A DNA stretch of 21,076 bases from IMG/VR virus record IMGVR_UViG_3300022074_000453, positions 1 to 21,076 of that record. One strand, 5' to 3'. This document shows, piece after piece, positions 13,691 through 19,317 of this stretch. Origin of the DNA: a virus. The position numbers were made by a program, and so were the translations under genes. Under the pieces are notes generated by a model. It did not search any database, was not told the DNA's origin, and saw only the letters and a list, made by a program, of their open reading frames with translations. The stretch's first letter is position 1; each line of letters opens with the position of its first letter.

Positions 13691-14156
13691 CTGCTTCCGT
13701 TATTTTTAAGGTTAGTGTTACGCCATCGCTAGTATACTCTATAGTGTTACCTTCTAGGGTTATAGTACCTTCTGTGCTTGGCGTTTCTCCAAACAAGTTA
13801 TTTACTAACTGCCTTGATAACTCTGCGTATACTCTTGATTCTAGGTTACGCATAAATCTTGCAAGGGTAGAGTTTTCTTTTTCTCTTTCCATTTCTTCTT
13901 GTAAAGCTTTTATCTCTTCTTTAATGGTTAGCTTACGGCTAAACTCTTGGTTTTCTATAGTAAGGTAATGCGAGCTAGTGCCTACGCCATTAAAACTAGG
14001 TGATTTAAATTTGTGCGTAATAGTATCTGCTTTTAGATTTGTAACAAATATACCCACGATTAATATAATCGCAATGACTACTGCACCTTGTGCAATTCTA
14101 AGTTTTTCTTTTTGTTCTTGCACTAATTGTTTTTTTGTTTTCTTTTTTTTCTTCAT
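13641..14156 (-). CDS. csgF: CsgF-like curli assembly factor with membrane-anchor N-terminus
   Basis: The 171-aa protein shows the CsgF signature after its hydrophobic segment: DTITHKFKSPSFNG (44-57), matching the CsgF N-terminus that plugs into CsgG. A region with FMRNLESRVYAELSRQLVNN (101-120) follows, and then beta-rich ITLEGNTIEYTSDG, TLTLKITEADGTVTEITIP. It differs from ordinary CsgF by a Lys-rich 20-residue leader (MKKKKKTKKQ) before the hydrophobic stretch (23-38) and by a charged coiled-coil insert (about 75-98). LKA at 41-43 could be a signal peptidase site; otherwise the protein stays anchored in the inner membrane. CsgF normally caps the CsgG pore at the cell surface. The start has an AGAGGT site and overlaps the upstream gene by 59 bases. 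Confidence 0.85.
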   Translation of the reverse strand: MKKKKKTKKQLVQEQKEKLRIAQGAVVIAIILIVGIFVTNLKADTITHKFKSPSFNGVGTSSHYLTIENQEFSRKLTIKEEIKALQEEMEREKENSTLARFMRNLESRVYAELSRQLVNNLFGETPSTEGTITLEGNTIEYTSDGVTLTLKITEADGTVTEITIPIGTFTF

Positions 14157-14409
14157 TTTCTAATACCTCTTTATTCTTGTTTTTTAAAACAGTATTAACC
14201 TTTGTTTGTAATCGTATCATATCTTGATCTAACAGGCGAAGTTGATCGGTCAATCGTATAATCGTCATTTTCATTTCTTCTACTGCTGGGTTAATAGTAT
14301 TGTTTACTGTAGTCCAAACGTAATACACAAAATAACCTAGGCCAACGACCATAACTACAGGGAAACCAAAGTCAGCAATTAGCTGAGCTACACTAATCTC
14401 GCCTTGCAT
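14098..14409 (-). CDS. Small membrane protein with C-terminal coiled coil, holin-like (copy A)
   Basis: A 103-aa protein with a short N-terminus, one membrane helix (about 14-35, PVVMVVGLGYFVYYVWTTV) and a charged coiled coil (40-80), ending in a very basic tail (ENKKTISARTKRKT). This topology resembles YvrJ/BhlA-type small phage membrane proteins that are often called holins. It is paralogous to the next gene upstream (14393-14686): both share LIAxxGxP, a YF in the helix, and DMIRLQTKV versus DIIRIDTSV. The gene overlaps csgF by 59 bases and its partner by 17. A lysis role is likely but not shown. Confidence 0.7.
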   Translation of the reverse strand: MQGEISVAQLIADFGFPVVMVVGLGYFVYYVWTTVNNTINPAVEEMKMTIIRLTDQLRLLDQDMIRLQTKVNTVLKNKNKEVLENEEKKENKKTISARTKRKT

Positions 14410-14686
14410 CTATCTTGCCGTCTTCAACAAAATTTTCTGCTCTAGCTATTCTATCTAAGTCTGGAGGTAAGTTGAGTGCGCTAGATACTGATGTATCAAT
14501 GCGAATGATATCGTTGTTCATAATGGATGCTCTGGTTATAAGCATTTTTGTAATTCCTTGCACCGTTTTTATTTCATCAACTAAACTGCACATTAATTGT
14601 TTCATTACAAGGAATATGAAATATGCCATAACCAAAGCACCAGCAATCGGTACTCCAACCTCAGCTATGAGGTTGAATATTTCCAT
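14393..14686 (-). CDS. Small membrane protein, holin-like (copy B)
   Basis: A 97-aa protein with an N-terminal membrane helix (about 8-29, VPIAGALVMAYFIFLVMKQL), then an amphipathic or coiled region (35-70) and an acidic/basic tail. It is the paralogue of the gene at 14098-14409 and probably arose by tandem duplication. The ATG overlaps the stop of the holin-like gene upstream (TAATG). Paired membrane proteins of this size in a lysis cassette may form a holin/antiholin or pinholin-like set, which is inference. Confidence 0.7.
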   Translation of the reverse strand: MEIFNLIAEVGVPIAGALVMAYFIFLVMKQLMCSLVDEIKTVQGITKMLITRASIMNNDIIRIDTSVSSALNLPPDLDRIARAENFVEDGKIDARRD

Positions 14687-15072
14687 TACTTATCTTCGCC
14701 CTTGAAGCTTTTAGATGCTCCTGAAGTTCCCGCATACAAACCAAACCAAGCTGCTCCTGCACCTACAACAATAGATATAAGACCTGATTGTTCAAAGCTC
14801 GGTTCTGGTAAATCCATAAACCACATAACAGTTGTATACAATAATATTATATACACAGTTAAAAACATTCTCGGAAATATTCTCCAAGAGTCTACAGCTT
14901 GTGCTAAATGAATCCATTTTTGATGTGGATTAACATTTGTAACATCTTCTAATTCTCTAATCTTATCTTTTAATGCAGATATCTCTTGAATCATAGCCAT
15001 GAACTTATTAAGGTCCATCTCTACTTCGTTACGATCCATGTCTCCGCCAAATCTTCCTTGTCCATCATTCAT
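14686..15072 (-). CDS. Holin-like membrane protein (128 aa)
   Basis: A soluble, charged N-terminus (1-60) with a coiled coil (KFMAMIQEISALKDKIRELE) is followed by two membrane helices (about 66-86 and 96-114). The membrane part reads WRIFPRMFLTVYIILLY and ISIVVGAGAAWFGLYAGTS. This arrangement is common in marine phages as a putative holin. The start overlaps the nuclease stop as TAATG. Neighbouring spanins and small membrane proteins support a lysis role, forming inner-membrane holes at the end of infection. No endolysin is seen in this window. Confidence 0.7.
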   Translation of the reverse strand: MNDGQGRFGGDMDRNEVEMDLNKFMAMIQEISALKDKIRELEDVTNVNPHQKWIHLAQAVDSWRIFPRMFLTVYIILLYTTVMWFMDLPEPSFEQSGLISIVVGAGAAWFGLYAGTSGASKSFKGEDK

Positions 15073-15452
15073 TAGTAATCACCCCATATTTTAGTTTTCT
15101 TTCCGCCTTCATAAATAACTGCATGCCCCTCGTCTATAAGCATTTGACAAATATCTTTGCCCTCTTCTGTATATGGTATACCCAGTATACGGCCATATTT
15201 TCCTTTACCAAGAGACTTAACCTTTATACTACCTACACAAAGTTCTTTAAGTCTTTCTTTAGCAGCAAGGCCTAGTTTCTTTTCTGCTAAGTCTCGTGTT
15301 CTTGATTCTGGGGTGTCTATCCCAGCCAACCGTACTCTTTGCTTGTGTAACTTAACGTCAAACCCAAGGTCGAGCGAACAGTCAAAGGTGTCCCCATCAA
15401 CGATTCGCTCCAAGGTTGCGTTATAAACAAAAGCATCTGGTGCTTGTGCCAT
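15072..15452 (-). CDS. Staphylococcal-nuclease-like (SNase) enzyme
   Basis: A compact 126-aa thermonuclease homologue. All key residues of the family can be placed: Asp21 (VDGDTF), Arg41 (VRLAGID), Asp46, Thr47 and Glu49 (DTPES), and Arg88 (YGRIL). These match staphylococcal Asp21, Arg35, Asp40, Thr41, Glu43 and Arg87. The enzyme should cut DNA or RNA in a calcium-dependent way. There is no signal peptide, so it would act inside the cell, for example degrading host nucleic acid, unless released at lysis. The ATG is preceded by AAAGGAGAAG and sits directly after the stop of the 55-aa gene. Confidence 0.92.
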   Translation of the reverse strand: MAQAPDAFVYNATLERIVDGDTFDCSLDLGFDVKLHKQRVRLAGIDTPESRTRDLAEKKLGLAAKERLKELCVGSIKVKSLGKGKYGRILGIPYTEEGKDICQMLIDEGHAVIYEGGKKTKIWGDY

Positions 15453-15620
15453 TTACTTCTCCTTTGCTTTACCTATGTTTAATGCAAGTAACTCAATACA
15501 TTTATAAAATTTACCAAGCATTGCATCATCTTTTGGTGTGGGTGTTAAGCTACAAATAATACTTGCAAGTGCAATAACACCTGTAACTATCCCAATCCAA
15601 TCTCCTATAAATCCAAACAT
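15453..15620 (-). CDS. Small membrane protein (55 aa)
   Basis: A short frame starts at the ATG at 15620, with an excellent GGGAGGAAATT leader, and ends exactly one base before the nuclease start. It reads MFGFIGDWIGIVTGVIALAS, then IICSLTPTPKDDAMLGKFYK and CIELLALNIGKAKEK. One membrane helix (about 8-24) is followed by a TPTPKDD turn and an amphipathic helix. Similar small proteins occur in phage lysis regions. Function is unknown; a holin-associated or lysis-regulating role is possible. It fills what would otherwise be a 200-base gap. Confidence 0.8.
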   Translation of the reverse strand: MFGFIGDWIGIVTGVIALASIICSLTPTPKDDAMLGKFYKCIELLALNIGKAKEK

Positions 15621-15659
15621 AATTTCCTCCCTTACTTTTGGAACCTTAAGTTTAACAGA

Positions 15660-16043
15660 TTATTCTTCTTTTTCATTAACTGTTACCTTTCTATAGTAAA
15701 CAACAACATCTTTAAGTTCGGTTATGTATCTTTTAATTTCTTGCATGTTGTATGCCATAGTCTCGTAATCGGGTACGGTCATAGCTAAAAATACTAGTTC
15801 ACCTTCTTGTTCTTCTATAAGAGCAAACTGTTCCTCAAAGTTTTCTGGGGTTATAGTAAGCCACCTAACTTGCTTAAGGTCTATTTCTCTTGGCATAACT
15901 GGTTGCACTATGGTTCTATCCATAGGTTTAGCAGTTACTTCTATCTGTTTAGTCGGAAGTAGGCTGCAACTGCAAGCCATCATCAAGATCATCAACAGTA
16001 GCGCTGATGTTCTCAATGTCTTCCATGATATGTTTTGTACCAT
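15660..16043 (-). CDS. Putative outer-membrane spanin (Rz1-like lipoprotein)
   Basis: A 127-aa protein with an N-terminal signal (ALLLMILMMACSC) containing a loose lipobox before Cys24 or Cys26. A proline-rich stretch follows (PTKQ...KPMDRTIVQPVMP), then a conserved domain with DLKQVRWLTITPENFEEQF, LVFLAMTVPDYETMAYN and RYITELKDVVVYY. It starts inside the 3' end of the upstream i-spanin-like gene (95-base overlap in another frame), the classic Rz/Rz1 arrangement. AAGGAAG precedes the start. It would sit in the outer membrane and pair with the i-spanin to fuse the membranes at lysis. It is longer than lambda Rz1, so the assignment rests on signal, topology and gene overlap. Confidence 0.65.
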   Translation of the reverse strand: MVQNISWKTLRTSALLLMILMMACSCSLLPTKQIEVTAKPMDRTIVQPVMPREIDLKQVRWLTITPENFEEQFALIEEQEGELVFLAMTVPDYETMAYNMQEIKRYITELKDVVVYYRKVTVNEKEE

Positions 16044-16344
16044 TATTTATCTTCCTTTGCATGTCAACTGGGTCACCCATAATTTTGTCACTCAGTTCGT
16101 AGTTTTTAATAAATTCTGAATATCTGTTTAATTCTCTTTGTGCTGCTTGACTCTTTACCGTCATGTTTTGTAGCTCTGTAGTTTGTAAAGCAAAGTCATT
16201 TTGTAAAGAAGCTATTGCTTCTTCTTGTGTAGCTACAGCGCCCTCTAGTTGTAGGTTATTTTGTTTTAAAGTTATGTTTTCTTGGTAGAGCCAATAACCA
16301 CCTAACCCCAAAACTATAATAATACCTATTAAAACTTGTTGCAT
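15949..16344 (-). CDS. Putative inner-membrane spanin (Rz-like)
   Basis: A 131-aa protein with an N-terminal membrane anchor (4-20, VLIGIIIVLGLGGYWLY) and a long coiled coil facing the periplasm (25-90, for example QEEAIASLQNDFALQ). Then come GDPVDMQRKINNGTKHIMED and a C-terminal acidic helix. This is the topology of Rz-type i-spanins. The ATG overlaps the previous stop as TAATG with GAGGA just upstream. The overlap with the lipoprotein gene that follows supports the spanin-pair interpretation. Confidence 0.75.
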   Translation of the reverse strand: MQQVLIGIIIVLGLGGYWLYQENITLKQNNLQLEGAVATQEEAIASLQNDFALQTTELQNMTVKSQAAQRELNRYSEFIKNYELSDKIMGDPVDMQRKINNGTKHIMEDIENISATVDDLDDGLQLQPTSD

Positions 16345-16574
16345 TAAGCGTCCTCGATAATATAGTTTAGCCCACCTGCACTTCGATACTCAATAACGTT
16401 GTTATCTTCATCTTTAAATTTAAGGTGTTTTTCTTTTTGGATTAGTATCTTTTTAGATATATAAGTTCTGTCATCTGAGTCTCCATACTCTTTGTTAAAA
16501 GATACTGTGACTTTGTAACGCGTTCTAAATAGATCTACAATCCACTGTATTATTTTTTTGCATGACTCCTTCAT
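16344..16574 (-). CDS. Conserved small phage protein of unknown function (76 aa)
   Basis: The product starts MKESCKKIIQWIVDLF and continues with a motif-rich segment (YKVTVSFNKEYGDSDDRTYI, 20-39) and KILIQKEKHLKFKDED. Similar short proteins are found in marine phages near lysis genes, but no function is known. The N-terminal helix is amphipathic and the rest looks like a small beta fold. There is a weak ribosome-binding site, and the stop overlaps the i-spanin start. Confidence 0.7.
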   Translation of the reverse strand: MKESCKKIIQWIVDLFRTRYKVTVSFNKEYGDSDDRTYISKKILIQKEKHLKFKDEDNNVIEYRSAGGLNYIIEDA

Positions 16575-16586
16575 GTATGTGCCTAA

Positions 16587-16778
16587 TTATTTTCCTACTG
16601 CTTTTTGTGCCTTTTTGTGTGCGGCAGTAAAAGTACTGCCTTTCATCATAAGATTCTTCATATATTTCATATGCTTTGGAGTATGATGTTTTGAGTGACG
16701 TGTCATACTAGCTTGTTGCCTTTTGGTCAAAGCCTTTTTCTTTATAGGTTTTTTCTTTGTTTTTCTTTTATAAGCCAT
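16587..16778 (-). CDS. Small very basic phage protein (63 aa)
   Basis: A 63-aa protein dominated by Lys, Arg and His (MAYKRKTKKKPIKKKALTKR), followed by a conserved-looking helix-turn segment (SKHHTPKHMKYMKNLMMKGS) and a Lys-rich end. It should bind nucleic acid or act as a small virion-associated basic protein. Homologous-looking proteins occur in marine phages between structural and lysis genes. No clear ribosome-binding site is seen, so translation may depend on the upstream gene. Function is unknown. Confidence 0.65.
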   Translation of the reverse strand: MAYKRKTKKKPIKKKALTKRQQASMTRHSKHHTPKHMKYMKNLMMKGSTFTAAHKKAQKAVGK

Positions 16779-16789
16779 GGTTTATATTA

Positions 16790-17143
16790 TCATGTTCCGT
16801 CACTATCTGGAACACCATACAATAAGTTTGTAAATGCCACATCTAAATTATTATTACTTGCAAAAAAAGTAGTAATCCAACCTTTTGCTATATCGTTTGT
16901 TACATCTGCTATTTCTACAAACCCACTATCTGATGTATCTACAGTAGAGGGATTAAAAGCAATCATCTCATCTTCTAAAGTGTAAGTATTACCACTGCCG
17001 TCGGTATCTGTGCCTACTACTTTAAAATGTACGTTGTATACAATGCTTTTACCGTTTTCTGTTATTTGTTTGTGATAAATATTTTTAACCGTTATCTCAG
17101 TAGTAAAGGTATGTAGATCTGATACTGTGCTATTCCAGGCCAT
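16790..17143 (-). CDS. Phage protein of unknown function, likely virion-associated (117 aa)
   Basis: A 117-aa soluble, beta-rich protein beginning MAWNSTVSDLHTFTTEITVK, with AGGAG before the ATG. Segments such as IVYNVHFKVVGTDTDGSGNT and an acidic Ser/Asp end resemble small structural or tail-adjacent proteins. Its place directly after the tail fibre gene supports a virion or assembly role. No family is recognised. Confidence 0.7.
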   Translation of the reverse strand: MAWNSTVSDLHTFTTEITVKNIYHKQITENGKSIVYNVHFKVVGTDTDGSGNTYTLEDEMIAFNPSTVDTSDSGFVEIADVTNDIAKGWITTFFASNNNLDVAFTNLLYGVPDSDGT

Positions 17144-17154
17144 TTAATATTCTC

Positions 17155-19317
17155 CTATGAACTAAACTTAATAAATCTAGCATCTGCTCCTCCCATTAAT
17201 TGAAAATTGCTATCGCCTTGTGCATAAATAAAAATGTTAAGAGTTCCTGAGCCTGTGTATCTAAAAGCTAGGGGTATATTTGAACTATCTTTGCCCGTAG
17301 TTAACCTACTACTGCTTATCCAACCCCCTGTTAAATATTGTAAATCTGGTGTAACTAAAATAGCGTGAGAGGCGCTTTCAGTTATTTTTGTAGTGTCAGA
17401 GAAAGTAACACTAGTATTAACATTATTTGAACTACTAGGGCCAAAGGTACCGTCTGAAACTAAAAAGCTAATAGTTTTAATTTGCCCAGCAAAAGATCCT
17501 TTAAATACTCTTATGTATCCTGTATAAAACCCAGCGCCCGAACCTATTTCAGCTACGTGTCTATAGTTAAGATCATTTTCGTGCCAGTAACCTAACGTAG
17601 TGCCTGTTTTTTCTCCGCCGTTTGATGGTAAAGATAAATCAGTTGTATTTATTTTCGCTGCTGTAATAGTATTAGCACCAATTCTGTCAGCAGATATTGT
17701 GCCCGCATTTATCTTGTCAGCACTTAAATCATTTATTTTTGCATTAGTTATCTGCGCGTCAGCTATGAGTGCAGTTGTAATATTTGCTAAAGCAATCTTA
17801 GCCGTTGTAACTTGTAGATCACCTATCTTAGCGGTTGTAATAGCCGCAGTACCAATTTTTCCACTTTCTATAGTTGCATCAGCTATACGTGCATTTGTTA
17901 TAGCTCCGTCTTGTATACGTGCACTGTCTATAAAAACCGTACCGCCGCTAACAATAAAAGGTGCTACATTAGCATTAGTTCCGTTCCATATCGCAAACTT
18001 ATCTGCTTGGAACTGCACGAATGATTGTGCGCCTGAGCCATCACTAGCACTAGACCCAATAACCATACCAGCTACAGACTTACTACCATTTGATTCAGTA
18101 GTAGCTTGTAACACAAACATAGCGTTAAGATCGCCTGTATGACTAGCTGTAGTAGTATTTAAAGTAGTAATAGAACTAGAATTACCCCCAACAGTGGATG
18201 TCAAACTATTAATACTATTTGTTAAAGCTGTATCTGCGTTAGCTCTTGTTGTAGCTTCAGAGGTAATTGAAGCAGTAAGGGTGTTGTTATTATTTGTAAC
18301 TGTAGAAGTTAAGCTAGTTATATCTGAAGCTAAAGCCGTATCTGCATTTGCCCTTGTTGTTTGTTCAGTAGATATAGCAGACGTATTTGAATTTACAGTA
18401 GTCGTCAAACTAGTCAAAGAAGACGCAGTAGCACTTTGTGCGTTAGTAACAGTAACTATGTCTCCCTGTGCTGTAGCCATAGCTGCAGTTAAAGTGCTTC
18501 CTGTAAAACTAGTGCTACCAAATAATGTAACTAATGTCGCATCACGCCCTGCTACCCAAGCATTGTTTGCTGCATTTCTCGTGTATATTTGGCCATCATC
18601 TGTATCAAACCATATATCATTTACAACCAATGCAGATCCATCTTCTCTTACAGTAGGGGCACCACTGCTTCTTATGACTCTAGCAGGTACTGCAGCTTCA
18701 GTAGTTATTAGTCCTGTAATTATAGAATAGCCTGGAAGCTGTTGAAGCGTTTCAGATAACTGTTGCATAACAGCTGCAATGTTCTCTACTGTATTTGCTT
18801 TAGTACCATTAGTTTTGTTAAAGGGACCTCTTACATTATCAGTGCTTACAAACCTAACCCAATAAAAATAAGTTTGGTCATAACCTACAGGGTCAGTAAT
18901 AATAAAAGAAGCAGTAGTTGTTATAAGAGTTGCAGTGCCTACTTCATCATCTCTTGAACGCCACACCTCTGTAAAAGCATGATTGTTGTATTGAGCAGGA
19001 TTCCAATCTACAATAATTTCTGTAAAAGCACCAGAAGCTTCTAATCCTGTAGGGGCAGGAGGGATATCAAGATTTCCTGGGGGGTCTTTATCTGGAGGGA
19101 GAAAATCAATTGGACCATTTGGGTCAAAAGGTCTGTTGCTAAATTGTTTAGCTAGTCCACTATCTATAAGTTCTCTAAGAGTTATAGCTCTATCTAACGG
19201 ATCACCACGTCTACCTAATCGTATTTCTTGTGCTTCTTTCATAGAGTCAAGAGTGTCTCGTAACTCTCTGTCTACGGTTGTAGGTATATTTTTTAGGGCA
19301 GGAACTTTGGTACTCAT
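17155..19317 (-). CDS. Tail tip/fibre protein with FN3 and DUF1983-like domains
   Basis: A 720-aa virion protein. A leader region (1-80) ends in a Pro-rich stretch, followed by a fibronectin type III domain (about 84-175, PPAPTGLEA to SRDDEVGTA and YFYWVRFVSTDNVRG). A small beta segment follows (218-260, NDIWFDTDDGQIYTRNA), then a Ser/Thr-rich coiled stalk (290-390) with the TRANADTAL unit at 321-329 and 357-365. Next are a DUF1983-like domain (about 395-465, MFVLQATTESNGSKSVAGMV) and AKI/ARI repeats (465-555), then a C-terminal beta domain. This order resembles the C-terminal part of lambda gpJ and central tail fibres that contact the host receptor. The ATG overlaps the upstream stop as TAATG with TAAGGG before it. 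Confidence 0.88.
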   Translation of the reverse strand: MSTKVPALKNIPTTVDRELRDTLDSMKEAQEIRLGRRGDPLDRAITLRELIDSGLAKQFSNRPFDPNGPIDFLPPDKDPPGNLDIPPAPTGLEASGAFTEIIVDWNPAQYNNHAFTEVWRSRDDEVGTATLITTTASFIITDPVGYDQTYFYWVRFVSTDNVRGPFNKTNGTKANTVENIAAVMQQLSETLQQLPGYSIITGLITTEAAVPARVIRSSGAPTVREDGSALVVNDIWFDTDDGQIYTRNAANNAWVAGRDATLVTLFGSTSFTGSTLTAAMATAQGDIVTVTNAQSATASSLTSLTTTVNSNTSAISTEQTTRANADTALASDITSLTSTVTNNNNTLTASITSEATTRANADTALTNSINSLTSTVGGNSSSITTLNTTTASHTGDLNAMFVLQATTESNGSKSVAGMVIGSSASDGSGAQSFVQFQADKFAIWNGTNANVAPFIVSGGTVFIDSARIQDGAITNARIADATIESGKIGTAAITTAKIGDLQVTTAKIALANITTALIADAQITNAKINDLSADKINAGTISADRIGANTITAAKINTTDLSLPSNGGEKTGTTLGYWHENDLNYRHVAEIGSGAGFYTGYIRVFKGSFAGQIKTISFLVSDGTFGPSSSNNVNTSVTFSDTTKITESASHAILVTPDLQYLTGGWISSSRLTTGKDSSNIPLAFRYTGSGTLNIFIYAQGDSNFQLMGGADARFIKFSS
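18221..18360 (-). repeat. Imperfect 32-bp direct repeat in the fibre stalk
   Basis: Two copies at 18221-18252 and 18329-18360 start 108 bases apart. They encode the TTRANADTAL units of the fibre stalk and match at most positions. In-frame repeats of this kind allow stalk length change by recombination. Confidence 0.5.

Noticed and set aside
12123-14156. Curli genes as a bacterial contaminant or chimaeric contig
   Set aside because: Overlapping frames join csgF to the phage membrane-protein gene upstream and the cyclase to the phage HNH gene downstream, so a clean junction with bacterial DNA is not visible. Read mapping would settle it.
17600-18730. Long plus-strand frames opposite the tail fibre gene
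   Set aside because: They mirror the low-complexity Ser/Thr/Ala repeats of the fibre and have no start signals or recognisable domains.
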